Assembly (NCBI GenBank): GCA_903834465.1
Contig: CAILJB010000010.1
Coordinates: 88,262 to 152,261 of the forward strand
Source: an uncultured Pseudomonadota bacterium
GTDB taxonomy: Bacteria; Pseudomonadota; Gammaproteobacteria; Methylococcales; Methylomonadaceae
Direction of reading: 5' to 3'
Length of the DNA: 64,000 nucleotides
A program made the translations under genes and the position numbers. The first letter of the stretch is position 1; each line of letters begins with the position of its first letter. The notes beneath the pieces were generated by a model. The model searched no databases. It was not told the DNA's origin and worked only from the letters and a program-made list of their open reading frames with translations. Positions 27,642 through 36,739 of the stretch are shown piece by piece.

Positions 27642-28312
27642 CGTTATTTACGGCTTTTATCGCGGTGATTCGTCGTGATTTATTACTGGCTTACCGTCAC
27701 CGCGCAGATTTAATTAACCCGCTGGCTTTTTTTGTGATGGTAGTGACGTTATTTCCATTAGCATTGGGTGCAGAACCGTTATTGTTAAAACGCATCGCTC
27801 CCGCCATTATTTGGGTCGCCGCATTATTAGCGTCTTTATTGTCAATGGAATCACTGTTTCGCTCTGATTTTGAAGATGGTAGTTTAGAGTTGATGGTGAT
27901 GTCACCGCATCCGTTATCATTGCTCGTATTAGCCAAGATTATTGCACATTGGTTATTGTCGAGCATGCCGTTATTACTGATGACACCGTTTATTGCCACA
28001 ATGCTGGGCATGGATGCGGATGTTATGCTGGTTTTATTGGTGACATTATTATTGGGAATGCCAGTGTTGAGTTTAATTGGGGCGATTGCCGTTGCATTAA
28101 CATTGGGTTTGCGTAAAGGTGGTGCATTATTAGCGGTATTAGTTTTACCGTTGTATGTACCAATGTTAATTTTTGCCAGCGGGGCAGTAGATGCAGCGAT
28201 GTCAGGATTGCCAATAGGAGGACATTTATCCATGTTAGCAGCAATTTTATGTTTAACACTCACTCTCACACCTTGGGCAACGGCTGTGGCGTTGAAAATG
28301 AGTTTGAGTTAA
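27638..28312 (+). CDS. ccmB: Cytochrome c maturation permease CcmB
   Basis: A 224-residue inner-membrane protein with about six membrane helices. RRDLLLAYRHRADLINPLAFF at the N-terminus, then FRSDFEDGSLELMVMSPHPL, are the conserved parts of the family. The C-terminus ATAVALKMSLS ends typically. It completes the ccmAB pair; the expected next gene ccmC is replaced by an unrelated HlyD-like adaptor. Confidence 0.95.
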   Translation: MTLFTAFIAVIRRDLLLAYRHRADLINPLAFFVMVVTLFPLALGAEPLLLKRIAPAIIWVAALLASLLSMESLFRSDFEDGSLELMVMSPHPLSLLVLAKIIAHWLLSSMPLLLMTPFIATMLGMDADVMLVLLVTLLLGMPVLSLIGAIAVALTLGLRKGGALLAVLVLPLYVPMLIFASGAVDAAMSGLPIGGHLSMLAAILCLTLTLTPWATAVALKMSLS

Positions 28313-28360
28313 TCATGTAACACAACCAATTTTAATTGTTTTGGCAATAGGTAAAATATT

Positions 28361-29302
28361 ATGAAATATACCCTCCCCTCACTTGCCGCAGTCGGTTTTT
28401 TATTTGCCTCTTATACGGTTGTCAGTAGCAATCAACCCGTTCCCATTGCCCCAGCATTAGTTGAACCCGCCTCTGCGCCTTTCACAAATTTTATTGCTGG
28501 TGCGGGGATTATCGAAGCTAAAAATGAAAATATTGCCATTGGTTCACCGTTAGCGCGATTAGTTAGCAAAGTCGCGGTTAAAGTTGGTGACAAAGTTAGT
28601 GCTGGCTCACCACTATTTTATTTGGATGATCGTGAAAATCGTGCGGAATTGGTCATGCGCCGCGCGGATTTAGTCAAAGCCCAAGCTGATGTTCTAGTTG
28701 CCAAAGCCACGCTAATTGACGCGCAATCACTATTTGACTTAGCCAACGCTATTAGCGATTCTCGTGCAATCAGTGGCGAGGAAATGTTAAAACGCCGTAA
28801 TGCGGTCACTATCGCCAAAGCAAAATTAGAAAGTGCCGTCGCTTTTGTCGAACAAGCCCAATCCGCTATTATCAGCACCGAAACGACATTAGAACGGTTA
28901 ATTGTGCGTGCGCCCATTGATGGTGAGGTTTTGCAAGTTAATATTCGAGCGGGAGAATTTGCGAGTGCAGGCGCATTAGCATTACCGTTGCTTGTTTTTG
29001 GCGATTTAAATAATTTCCATATCCGCGTTGATATTGATGAAAACGATGCGTGGCGATTTGATAAAAACGCGAAAGCTGTCGCTTATTTGCGTGGCAATCG
29101 TCGCTTCAAAGTGGATTTACAACTTGCTTATGTCGAGCCGCTCGTCGTACCGAAAAAATCACTCACCGGCGACAGCACGGAGCGTGTCGATACCCGTGTT
29201 TTACAAGCGTTATATCAATTTAACCCTCAACAATTACCGGCTTATGTTGGGCAACAAATGGATATATTCATTGAAGCCAGCGATGCAGGCGCAGACTCAT
29301 GA
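28361..29302 (+). CDS. HlyD/DevB-type periplasmic adaptor protein
   Basis: A 313-residue membrane-fusion protein. It has an N-terminal signal/anchor (residues 5-22) and a lipoyl half-motif (IAIGSPLARLVSKVAVKVGDKV). An alpha-hairpin of alternating Ala/Lys/Glu (about 95-180) is followed by the second lipoyl half (LIVRAPIDGEVLQVNIRAGEFA), then a beta-barrel domain. It overlaps the next gene by four bases. It lacks its own ABC or RND inner-membrane pump here. The DevC/DevA-like pair at 14211-16053 is the nearest candidate partner (inference). Confidence 0.9.
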   Translation: MKYTLPSLAAVGFLFASYTVVSSNQPVPIAPALVEPASAPFTNFIAGAGIIEAKNENIAIGSPLARLVSKVAVKVGDKVSAGSPLFYLDDRENRAELVMRRADLVKAQADVLVAKATLIDAQSLFDLANAISDSRAISGEEMLKRRNAVTIAKAKLESAVAFVEQAQSAIISTETTLERLIVRAPIDGEVLQVNIRAGEFASAGALALPLLVFGDLNNFHIRVDIDENDAWRFDKNAKAVAYLRGNRRFKVDLQLAYVEPLVVPKKSLTGDSTERVDTRVLQALYQFNPQQLPAYVGQQMDIFIEASDAGADS

Positions 29303-30741
29303 AACGTTTTTTTGTAATCAGTTTGCCACTATTTCTCGTATCATGCGTGGTCGGACGCGATTATCAAACGCCTGAAATTCCTTTGCCAACAAAATGGAGT
29401 GAAAGCGTTGCTGCACAAAAAACATCTGACCAATGGTGGAAAACGTTTAATGATCCTGTGTTAAATCAGTTAGTCAACGAAGCTATTTCCGCAAATTTAA
29501 ATTTAAAACAAGCCTTGTCGCGTGTAAAAGAAGCACGAATTTTACGCAGTGAAGCCATTGCGACGGGGTTGCCAACGTTAGCTGGTCGAAATGCAGCAAG
29601 TAGTCGTTTTAATAATTCATCAACCAGCGGCGGAAGTCCGGTAACTGGACAAGTTATTAACATTTTCCAATTGGGTTTTGACGCGCAATGGGAATTGGAT
29701 TTTTTTGGTGGCATTCAACGTGCGGTTGAAGCGGCGGATGCGTCTATTGATATAGAAGTAGAAAACAGTCGTGATGTATTACTTACTTTACTTGGTGACG
29801 TAGTTCGCCAATACATAATTTTGTGTACCAATCAGCAGTTAGCTCAAACGCACCATGAATTACTCGCCGCGCAAGCCGATACCGTAAAATTAACGCAAGT
29901 TAGAGTGCAAAGTGGTTTTGCCAATACATTAGAACTCGCGCAAGCCCAAGCACAATACGACAGTACGGCGGCGAATTTACCACGTTATGAAACCGAGATT
30001 AAACAAGCCATTCATGCGTTAAGTGTTTTATTGGGGCGCGAACCGAATGCGTTAGCACAACGTTTTACTGGCGTAAAACCGATTCCCAGTGCAACAGCAT
30101 CACTCGATAAGTTGCCGTCTGAATTGTTACAACGTCGCCCCGATATTCGTAAAGCCGAGCGACAAATGGCACAAGCAAATGCGACCGTCGGTATTGCCAC
30201 GGCCGAAATGTATCCGAAAGTCGATTTAGCTGCTTTTATTGGTTTGCAAAATCTTAAGATGACTGACTTTACCGCGCTGGGAAAATCGTGGTCGAGTGCT
30301 TCAACGATTACCATGCCATTGTTTAATTGGGGAAAAATTCAAGCGAATATCAAAGCCAAAGACGCGCAATATGAGCAAGCATTTTTAGCCTATCAATCAA
30401 CGGTATTAACTGCATTTCAAGAAGTTGAAAACGCGCTCGTGGCTTATCACAATGAATCGCAACGCTATGACACCTTAACGCAAGCCGTTGTAGCAAACCA
30501 AACTGTTTTAGAACTGTCTAAAGAACGTTATAGAAAAGGCTTAACAGGTTTTATGGATGTGTTGCAAGCGCAGCAAGCATTGTATCAAATGACAATTCAA
30601 CAAGTTGACAGTTTAGGAACTATCGCGCAACAAAACGTAGCGTTGCATAAAGCGATGGGGGGCGGTTGGCAAAATGAATCAAGTGTTGCGACACCTGAAA
30701 AACAAAATGTGATTGAATCGGTGTTGATGCCAAAACTATAA
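29299..30741 (+). CDS. Outer-membrane efflux lipoprotein, NodT/TolC-like
   Basis: A 480-residue outer-membrane channel of the NodT family. The lipoprotein signal MKRFFVISLPLFLVSC has Cys16 as lipidation site. SDQWWKTFNDPVLNQLV is the NodT N-terminal consensus. Two OEP repeats contain NLKQALSRVKEAR, ELLQRRPDIRKAERQMAQAN, and YRKGLTGFMDVLQAQQAL. Together with the preceding adaptor it forms two thirds of a tripartite exporter. It converges with the next minus-strand gene with two bases between stops. Confidence 0.95.
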   Translation: MKRFFVISLPLFLVSCVVGRDYQTPEIPLPTKWSESVAAQKTSDQWWKTFNDPVLNQLVNEAISANLNLKQALSRVKEARILRSEAIATGLPTLAGRNAASSRFNNSSTSGGSPVTGQVINIFQLGFDAQWELDFFGGIQRAVEAADASIDIEVENSRDVLLTLLGDVVRQYIILCTNQQLAQTHHELLAAQADTVKLTQVRVQSGFANTLELAQAQAQYDSTAANLPRYETEIKQAIHALSVLLGREPNALAQRFTGVKPIPSATASLDKLPSELLQRRPDIRKAERQMAQANATVGIATAEMYPKVDLAAFIGLQNLKMTDFTALGKSWSSASTITMPLFNWGKIQANIKAKDAQYEQAFLAYQSTVLTAFQEVENALVAYHNESQRYDTLTQAVVANQTVLELSKERYRKGLTGFMDVLQAQQALYQMTIQQVDSLGTIAQQNVALHKAMGGGWQNESSVATPEKQNVIESVLMPKL

Positions 30742-30743
30742 AT

Positions 30744-31277
30744 TCACGTTATCCATTCCGGTTTGTCACGTTTTTTCCATGAAAATAATGGCGTTTTTTC
30801 GCCCATATAATAATTTCGATACGAATTCACCGAATCACCAGCGATTTTATATTTTTCAGGCATGACAGGAATTGGTTGCGTAAGACCTCGCGTCTCAATA
30901 TTTATCGGCAAACGTTTTAACGGCATAAGCAATCGACCTGTGGCATGTATTTTTTCATAACGAAAGGTGTATTCTTCTAACAAACAACTAAATAATTGCC
31001 ACAAAAAAAGATAATGTTCATCACTTCGGCGTGTCCAAATCGCAGAGGGATGTTGTAAATGCGTAGCCTCATACAATATATCATCGCATTCGTCGGGTAA
31101 TTGCCAACGTTTAACTTTCCTACCTATGCGTGAAGTAGTGATAATTTCTGTCCCATCCAACAATCGATGGGTGGTTGATAATAATTGTGCGTACTCCAAA
31201 ATCATTTTCACGACATGTTTATCAACATGTTGTTGAGCGCAAATTTTCGGATTAGCGTGTAAATAAAAAATATTCAT
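30744..31277 (-). CDS. Conserved protein of unknown function, phage-like type
   Basis: A 177-residue soluble protein. Its N-terminus MNIFYLHANPKICAQQHVDKH followed by VVKMILEYAQLLSTTHR resembles, from memory, uncharacterised proteins common in tailed phages and cyanophages. Other landmarks are HPSAIWTRRSDEHYLFLWQLFSCLLEEYTFRY and YRNYYMGEKTPLFSWKKRDKPEW. Such proteins are sometimes labelled DNA glycosylases, but I see no pyrimidine-dimer glycosylase motif. The ATG shares a base with the smr stop, so it is the coupled last gene of the gshB-ruvX operon. Confidence 0.7.
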   Translation of the reverse strand: MNIFYLHANPKICAQQHVDKHVVKMILEYAQLLSTTHRLLDGTEIITTSRIGRKVKRWQLPDECDDILYEATHLQHPSAIWTRRSDEHYLFLWQLFSCLLEEYTFRYEKIHATGRLLMPLKRLPINIETRGLTQPIPVMPEKYKIAGDSVNSYRNYYMGEKTPLFSWKKRDKPEWIT

Positions 31278-31846
31278 TATTCATAATCACCAAAACCATA
31301 TTTATCCGACAAACGTAATAAAACAAACAATGCACCTGTGCCGCCATCTTTAGGACTAGTTGAACAAAATGCCTGCACGTCCTTATGTTGGCGTAACCAG
31401 CGATTTAATTCGTTTTTAATGACCGGCAAATTATCTTGCGAACGATAGCCCTTGCCATGCACGATATGCACACAACGACAGCCTTCTTCAACACTGTTGT
31501 GCAAAAAATGCAGTAGTTGTCGTTTTGCATCTTGGGTATTCAAACCATGTAAATCGATTTCAGCATCAATACCAAAAAAGCCACGGCGTAATTTTTTCAA
31601 TACATTATTTTGCAATCCCACAGATAAAAAATTCATCGAATCATAAATACCAACGGTTTCAATATCGTCTGGATTTCGTGAACTTAAATGCGCGTCAAAA
31701 TTGACAGCTAACGGTTTGGGATACGGCTTAGGCTTGGGTTTTCGTTCTGCATGCAACGCCACTTTATCTTGTTTGACCGCTTGCACTTTACCGATGGATT
31801 GACGAAACAAATCCGCGTCTTCATCATTGAGATTTTTTTCACGCAT
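31277..31846 (-). CDS. Smr-domain protein (SmrA/YfcN-like)
   Basis: A 189-residue cytoplasmic protein. A charged N-terminus with KPKPKPYPKPLAVNFD precedes a C-terminal Smr domain (about 95-185). The latter has IDLHGLNTQDAKRQLLHFLH (LDLHG-like motif) and HIVHGKGYRSQ (HGxG motif). GALFVLLR closes the domain. Smr domains nick DNA or cleave RNA; the closest E. coli relatives are SmrA and SmrB, the latter a ribosome-collision nuclease. It lies six bases after ruvX. Confidence 0.88.
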   Translation of the reverse strand: MREKNLNDEDADLFRQSIGKVQAVKQDKVALHAERKPKPKPYPKPLAVNFDAHLSSRNPDDIETVGIYDSMNFLSVGLQNNVLKKLRRGFFGIDAEIDLHGLNTQDAKRQLLHFLHNSVEEGCRCVHIVHGKGYRSQDNLPVIKNELNRWLRQHKDVQAFCSTSPKDGGTGALFVLLRLSDKYGFGDYE

Positions 31847-31852
31847 GATAAT

Positions 31853-32305
31853 TTAAAGCGTTTTATCTTGCTGGTTTAACCACGTTTGTAAAATCAATTG
31901 CGCGGCGAGTTGATCTTGAACATCCCACAATTTCGTCGCATTGACTTTAACGTCATCAAATAACAATTGTTTCGCCTCAAACGTCGATAACGTTTCATCT
32001 TGTTGATGAACAGGCAGATTAAAACGTCCATTTAATTGACGGCAAAATTTTAGCATGCGCGGCGTAACGGGATTATCTGTGCCATCGTGTTGACGCGAAA
32101 TCCCGACCACAAAACCAGCCGGTTGCCAATCACGAACGAGTTGTTCAATGGCTTGCCAATTCGGCGTTTGATTCGGTGATCGCATAGTTTGTAACGAATT
32201 TGCGGTGGCAGTCGTGAGTTGTCCGACGGCAACGCCAATTTTTTTTGTACCGAAATCAAACCCTAAATAAGTGTCGTTTGATTGTAACGCTAAAGGATCA
32301 CGCAT
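31853..32305 (-). CDS. ruvX: RuvX/YqgF, RNase H-fold pre-16S rRNA nuclease
   Basis: A 150-residue enzyme completing 5' processing of 16S rRNA. YLGFDFGTKKIGVAVGQ contains the catalytic Asp of the RNase H fold. VVGISRQHDGTDNP and HQQDETLSTFEAKQLL, with second and third acidic positions, follow. The ATG at 32305 is preferred over an upstream TTG because it gives the ATGCGTGA overlap with yqgE and the usual length. Gene order yqgE-ruvX is conserved in Gammaproteobacteria. Confidence 0.95.
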   Translation of the reverse strand: MRDPLALQSNDTYLGFDFGTKKIGVAVGQLTTATANSLQTMRSPNQTPNWQAIEQLVRDWQPAGFVVGISRQHDGTDNPVTPRMLKFCRQLNGRFNLPVHQQDETLSTFEAKQLLFDDVKVNATKLWDVQDQLAAQLILQTWLNQQDKTL

Positions 32306-32861
32306 GACCCGCGCCAACGGTTAGTTTATTGATATTGATGCCAATTTGGCTGGCTGCCATGCTCCAGCGTAAATCAATGGGGGTATCAAATAAAATTGGT
32401 TCGCCAAACGGTGTGTTAAGCCATGAATTCGCTAAAATTTCTTGTTCTAATTGTCCTTTGCCCCACCCTGCATAACCAAGCGCGACAAAATAACGTTCAG
32501 GCCCTTCACCCCTAGCAATGGCTTCGATAATATCGCGTGAAGTTGTCAGCGACATGGTGTCAGAAATCGGTAAGGTAATCGCCCATTTTCCGCCTGTCGT
32601 GTGTAACACAAAACCACGCTCTTGTTGCACGGGACCGCCCACATAAACAGGAGCTTCGGCAGCGGACATCGAACCAATTGGAATATCCATTTGCATGAAA
32701 ATTTCTTTTAATTTCATGTCAGATTTTCGATTTATCACTATACCCAACGCACCATCGGCATTGTGTTGACAAAGGTAAATTGCCGCGTGCGAAAAATTAT
32801 CATCTGCCAACGTGGGCATGGCGATAATAAATTGATTGTCTAAATAAAGGGTTTCGGTCAT
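32298..32861 (-). CDS. yqgE: YqgE/AlgH family protein
   Basis: A 187-residue soluble UPF0301 protein. FIIAMPTLADDNFSHAAIYLCQHNADGALGIVINRK is the family's defining region, and GGPVQQERGFVLHT and GYAGWGKGQLEQEI follow. Called a transcriptional regulator of alginate in Pseudomonas, but no DNA-binding domain is seen and its molecular role is unsettled. It overlaps ruvX by eight bases. Confidence 0.95.
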   Translation of the reverse strand: MTETLYLDNQFIIAMPTLADDNFSHAAIYLCQHNADGALGIVINRKSDMKLKEIFMQMDIPIGSMSAAEAPVYVGGPVQQERGFVLHTTGGKWAITLPISDTMSLTTSRDIIEAIARGEGPERYFVALGYAGWGKGQLEQEILANSWLNTPFGEPILFDTPIDLRWSMAASQIGININKLTVGAGHA

Positions 32862-32889
32862 ATCAAAAATTCAAGGTAAAAGGTTCAAT

Positions 32890-33756
32890 TTATTGTGTCG
32901 TCATGCCAGATTGGTCTGAAAACCGCCACACGCGCGTAATAATTAACACATCGAGTTCTTTAAGTAAATCAATCGGCAATGGCGCAAATGGCGCACTCAT
33001 TCGTACAATTTTCTTGGCAGCCTCGTCCAAAGCCGGATTACCAGAGGATTGATTGATGCGAATACTGTAAATACTGCCGTCAGGTTTAATACCCACATCC
33101 ATTGTGAGTGTGCCAGAAAAGTTCTTTTGCATGGCGACTTCGGGGTAATTCATATTACCAGTGCGCTCGACTTTACTTTCCCAATCTTGCAAATATTGCG
33201 CGGCAACGTATTTACTCGCACTGACTGAATCAATAAATTTCACCCGTTGGTCATTATTACTCAGCTGTTGTTGACGAATATCGCTGCCAAGTTGAGAAAT
33301 TTGTTGTTGTAATAATTCGGGCGATAAATGCGGTTTTTCTTCCGTTTCAATTTTTTCAGTAACTGGTTGCTCTATTTTTTCAATTTTAGGATGTTTAACT
33401 GGTTTTGATTTTTTTTCAACAAATTGAGACGGCTCTGTTTTAGGAGGCGGAATAATTTTTTTGGGGGGAGCATCTTTTTTTTGCGGTTTAGGTGGCAAAA
33501 CAGGTTTTGTTGCAGCTTGAACCGATGCGCTATGCGGCGGTTCAGGTGCAATTTCTGGCATAGCTTTACTACCGATTTGATTCTCAGCGGCAATAAAATC
33601 ACTTTGCTTTGGCTGAACGGGCGATGGCATAGTGATTAGCGTCACATCCATTAGCGAAGGCGTTTTTTTTTCATGCGCCGCGAGTTTCAACGTAACGTTG
33701 AGCAACAAAATAACATGTAGCGCAACAACAACCGCAAATGCCCAAAATATTGCCAT
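32890..33756 (-). CDS. TonB-family energy transducer
   Basis: A 288-residue protein with one N-terminal membrane helix (residues 2-24). A long Pro/Lys/Glu-rich periplasm-spanning section (about 65-140) follows. The C-terminal TonB domain (about 195-285) has the pattern YPEVAMQKNFSGTLTMDVGI, GSIYSIRINQSSGNPALDEAA and VIITRVWRF. It sits directly against gshB with no spacing. In Pseudomonas a tonB gene next to gshB (tonB3) is linked to twitching motility, so a role other than iron uptake is possible. exbB and exbD are not in the window. Confidence 0.9.
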   Translation of the reverse strand: MAIFWAFAVVVALHVILLLNVTLKLAAHEKKTPSLMDVTLITMPSPVQPKQSDFIAAENQIGSKAMPEIAPEPPHSASVQAATKPVLPPKPQKKDAPPKKIIPPPKTEPSQFVEKKSKPVKHPKIEKIEQPVTEKIETEEKPHLSPELLQQQISQLGSDIRQQQLSNNDQRVKFIDSVSASKYVAAQYLQDWESKVERTGNMNYPEVAMQKNFSGTLTMDVGIKPDGSIYSIRINQSSGNPALDEAAKKIVRMSAPFAPLPIDLLKELDVLIITRVWRFSDQSGMTTQ

Positions 33757-34704
33757 TTATGCCAAAGTCGCCGCAATATGATCCATCAACACACCGGCAA
33801 TGTTTAAACCGAATTGAGCGTCTAATTCTTGCACACAAGTCGGACTGGTGACATTGATTTCTGTGAGCGTGTCGCCAATCACATCCAAACCAACAAAGAT
33901 TAAACCTTTCGCTTTTAATGTAGGGGCAACTTGATTGACAATCCAGTAATCTCGTTCGGTTAATGGGCGACCTTCAGCGCGTCCACCAGCGGCTAAATTA
34001 CCGCGTGTTTCGCCCTGCTGTGGGATTCGCGCCAACGCATAAGGAATTGCTTCGCCATTAACCACTAAAATACGTTTATCGCCGTCTTTAATCGCCGGTA
34101 AATAACGTTGCGCCATGATGTAACGTTGATTGTAATTAGTCATCGTTTCCAAAATAACACTAATATTTGGGTCATCTAAACGTAACCGAAAAATCGATGT
34201 GCCGCCCATGCCGTCTAATGGTTTGAGAATAATATCGTGTTGTTCGTATAAAAAATCACGAATTTGCTGCGAATTACGCGAGACCAGTGTTTCCGCGCAA
34301 CATTGTGAAAACCAGGCGGTAAACAATTTTTCATTCGCATCACGCAACGATTGCGGTTTATTGACCACATAAACGCCGGCACTTTCTGCACGTTCCAAAA
34401 TATAAGTGGCATAAAGAAATTCGCTATCAAATGGCGGGTCTTTACGCATTAAAATGACGTTTAATTCCTCTAACGGAATAGTTTGTTCAGCGATAAATTC
34501 AAACCATTGTTGTGGATTGCGTTGCACTTTTAGCGTGCGAGTTCGCGCATAAGCTCGCCCATTGCGAAGAAATAAATCGCCCAATTCCATGTAATGCAAT
34601 TCCCAACCGCGCGTTTGGGCTTCAAGTAACATGGCAAAACTGGTGTCTTTTTTTATGTTGATGTGGTCGATGGCATCCATGACCATGCCGAGTTTGATAG
34701 ACAT
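33757..34704 (-). CDS. gshB: Glutathione synthetase
   Basis: A 315-residue ATP-grasp enzyme adding glycine to gamma-glutamylcysteine. KLGMVMDAIDHINIKKDTSFAML is the family start; VILMRKDPPFDSEFLYATYILERAE and VNKPQSLRDANEKLFTAWF match E. coli GshB closely. KPLDGMGGTSIFRL and the C-terminal EINVTSPTCVQELD carry nucleotide and metal-binding residues. First gene of a six-gene minus-strand operon that runs to 30744. Confidence 0.98.
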   Translation of the reverse strand: MSIKLGMVMDAIDHINIKKDTSFAMLLEAQTRGWELHYMELGDLFLRNGRAYARTRTLKVQRNPQQWFEFIAEQTIPLEELNVILMRKDPPFDSEFLYATYILERAESAGVYVVNKPQSLRDANEKLFTAWFSQCCAETLVSRNSQQIRDFLYEQHDIILKPLDGMGGTSIFRLRLDDPNISVILETMTNYNQRYIMAQRYLPAIKDGDKRILVVNGEAIPYALARIPQQGETRGNLAAGGRAEGRPLTERDYWIVNQVAPTLKAKGLIFVGLDVIGDTLTEINVTSPTCVQELDAQFGLNIAGVLMDHIAATLA

Positions 34705-34765
34705 GAGACTTTAATTTTATTGAGTTATTAAGTTTTGAATGAAAGTAATTATATAGACTTTGTTA

Positions 34766-34794
34766 TTTACGTTGAAAAGAAATTTTGGTATAAA
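34766..34794 (+). promoter_or_regulatory. Candidate promoter for rpmB-rpmG
   Basis: TTTACG (34766-34771) and TATAAA (34789-34794) are 17 bases apart and 41 bases before the rpmB ATG. The region 34705-34835 is divergent between gshB and rpmB and very AT-rich. Confidence 0.5.
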
Positions 34795-34835
34795 GTCGAG
34801 CTATCTTTCAATTAAATACAGTTACAGAGGTCTTC

Positions 34836-35072
34836 ATGTCAAGAGTATGTCAAGTTACGGGTAAACGCCCAGTAACCGGAAACAATGTTTCACACGCCAA
34901 TAATAAAACCAGAAGACGCTTTTTGCCTAATTTGCAACATCACCGTTTTTGGGTAGAAAGTGAAAATCGTTGGGTACGTTTGCGCGTTTCAACAAAAGCA
35001 ATGCGAATTATCGATAAAAACGGTATTGATGCAGTCTTAGCGGACTTGCGTAAAGCTGGTCAAAAAGTTTAA
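34836..35072 (+). CDS. rpmB: 50S ribosomal protein L28
   Basis: A 78-residue protein: [21 protein letters not shown], then [28 protein letters not shown], is a near-textbook L28. A GAGGTC site precedes the ATG. rpmG follows after 18 bases. Confidence 0.98.
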   Translation: MSRVCQVTGKRPVTGNNVSHANNKTRRRFLPNLQHHRFWVESENRWVRLRVSTKAMRIIDKNGIDAVLADLRKAGQKV

Positions 35073-35090
35073 GTCTACGAGGATAAAATC

Positions 35091-35246
35091 ATGCGCGATA
35101 AAATTAAATTGATTTCGACCGAAGGTACAGGTCATTTTTATACAACAACAAAAAACAAAAAAACGATGCCTGAAAAAATGGAAATCAAAAAATTTGATCC
35201 CGTTGTTCGTAAACACGTTATTTATAAAGAAGCTAAAATTAAATAG
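35091..35246 (+). CDS. rpmG: 50S ribosomal protein L33
   Basis: A 51-residue protein of the cysteine-free L33 type: [20 protein letters not shown], then [20 protein letters not shown] and KEAKIK at the end. It was read directly from the sequence because it is very short. A CGAGGA site lies seven bases upstream. It pairs with rpmB as in nearly all Proteobacteria. Confidence 0.97.
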   Translation: MRDKIKLISTEGTGHFYTTTKNKKTMPEKMEIKKFDPVVRKHVIYKEAKIK

Positions 35247-35262
35247 TTTCATGTTGTATTAA

Positions 35263-35304
35263 GTCAGATTAACGCCAGTGCCACTTTTTTCCCGTTAATC
35301 TGAC
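35263..35304. terminator. Long-stem hairpin after rpmG
   Basis: A perfect 12-base inverted repeat, GTCAGATTAACG (35263-35274) and CGTTAATCTGAC (35293-35304), with an 18-base loop containing TTTTTT. It ends rpmBG but lacks a downstream T-tract, so it may stabilise the RNA 3' end or belong to a repeat family rather than being a classic terminator. Confidence 0.45.
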
Positions 35305-35338
35305 AATCTTACTGTTTCAATCCCCGCGTCATCTTTCT

Positions 35339-35905
35339 ATGAGCATTAAATCAGATAAATGGATACGCCGCATGGCAGAGCAACACGGCATGATTAGTCC
35401 GTTTGAGCGAAACCAAGTGCGCGAAAATGAAAACGGGCGCGTCATTTCGTATGGTACGTCAAGTTATGGTTATGACGTGCGCTGCGCGGATGAATTTAAA
35501 ATTTTTACCAATATCAATTCCGCTATTGTTGACCCCAAAAATTTTGATCCCAATAGTTTTGTGGATGTGCAATCAGACGTTTGCATTATTCCACCGAATT
35601 CATTTGCGTTAGCACGAACGGTTGAATATTTTAATATTCCAAGAGACGTACTTACCATTTGTCTTGGCAAATCGACGTATGCGCGGTGCGGTATCATTGT
35701 AAATGTCACCCCGTTAGAACCTGAATGGAGCGGTCACGTTACGTTGGAATTTTCCAATACGACGACGTTACCGGCAAAAATTTACGCTAACGAAGGTGTC
35801 GCGCAAATGTTGTTTTTTGGCGGTGATGAAGAGTGTGAGACTTCTTATGCTGACCGTGGCGGTAAATATCAAGGTCAAATGGGCGTAACTTTGCCTAAAG
35901 CCTAA
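35339..35905 (+). CDS. dcd: dCTP deaminase
   Basis: A 188-residue trimeric enzyme deaminating dCTP to dUTP for thymidylate synthesis. [52 protein letters not shown] and [19 protein letters not shown] include the catalytic Glu and the substrate loop. The C-terminus [20 protein letters not shown] is characteristic. Length equals the usual 188-193 residues. Confidence 0.98.
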   Translation: MSIKSDKWIRRMAEQHGMISPFERNQVRENENGRVISYGTSSYGYDVRCADEFKIFTNINSAIVDPKNFDPNSFVDVQSDVCIIPPNSFALARTVEYFNIPRDVLTICLGKSTYARCGIIVNVTPLEPEWSGHVTLEFSNTTTLPAKIYANEGVAQMLFFGGDEECETSYADRGGKYQGQMGVTLPKA

Positions 35906-35921
35906 TCCTCTAAAACTTAAC

Positions 35922-35948
35922 ACTCGGATAAATCTCTTTTATTCGAGT
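35922..35948 (+). terminator. Weak hairpin after dcd
   Basis: ACTCGGATAAA (35922-35932) pairs with TTTATTCGAGT (35938-35948) through ten Watson-Crick pairs and one G-U pair, followed by TTGTTG. It is a modest terminator. In the remainder of 35906-36079 no FMN riboswitch could be recognised. Confidence 0.4.
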
Positions 35949-36079
35949 TTGTTGTAAAATTCTCTGCTTTTCCAATTTCATACATTCGTTTTACATAACG
36001 AAACGTGTCAAAATTAGACGCATTCGCTTCGGTAATACAACAAAATACCGTCATTCAATAAAATGCAGAAAGGTCTCTT

Positions 36080-36739
36080 ATGTTTACAGGAATTATTTTA
36101 GCCGTTGGTAAAATCACAGCGATTACGCCTCATGGTGGCGATGTGCGTTTAAAAATTCATACCGGAAAACTGCCACTTGCTGATGCCAATTTAGGCGACA
36201 GTATTGCTGTCAATGGTGTGTGTTTAACGGCAATTGAATTAGGACACGATTATTTTGTCGCCGATGTATCAAATGAAACACTTTCGCACACTTGTTTAGC
36301 GCACGCGCAAGTTGGAATGCCTGTGAATTTAGAACTCGCGCTCACGCCGACGACCCGTTTAGGCGGTCATATTGTCAGCGGTCATGTTGACGGTATTGGT
36401 ACGATTGTTGATAAACGTGCTGATGGGCGTTCGATTCGTTTCACCGTGCAAGCTCCTGACGATTTAGCAAAATATATCGCTCAAAAAGGTTCGATTTGCA
36501 TCAACGGGATTAGCCTTACGGTGAATCATGTGGATGGCGCAACGTTTGGCATCAACATTGTGCCGCATACGCTTAAAGAAACGACTTTAAATGATGCAAA
36601 TGTCGGTACGAAAGTGAATTTAGAAGTTGATGTATTAGCGCGTTATATGGAGCGGCTCATGAAAGGCGAAGCGGCGGCGAAACCGTGTGCAGCGGTGACG
36701 ATGGAATTATTACAAACCAGTGGATTTATAACTAAATGA
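36080..36739 (+). CDS. ribE: Riboflavin synthase alpha chain
   Basis: A 219-residue enzyme dismutating two lumazines to riboflavin. The MFTGII start and the two repeated barrels are clear: GDSIAVNGVCLTAIEL in the first and KGSICINGISLTVNHV in the second, with LGGHIVSGHVDGIG between. The last four bases overlap ribBA. ribD and ribH are not in the window. Confidence 0.97.
   Translation: MFTGIILAVGKITAITPHGGDVRLKIHTGKLPLADANLGDSIAVNGVCLTAIELGHDYFVADVSNETLSHTCLAHAQVGMPVNLELALTPTTRLGGHIVSGHVDGIGTIVDKRADGRSIRFTVQAPDDLAKYIAQKGSICINGISLTVNHVDGATFGINIVPHTLKETTLNDANVGTKVNLEVDVLARYMERLMKGEAAAKPCAAVTMELLQTSGFITK

Noticed and set aside
35906..36079. Possible FMN riboswitch before ribE-ribBA
   Set aside because: The conserved RFN-element blocks (AGGGGC-type and CCGAC-type arms) are not seen in the 174-base gap; only a weak dcd hairpin was found.
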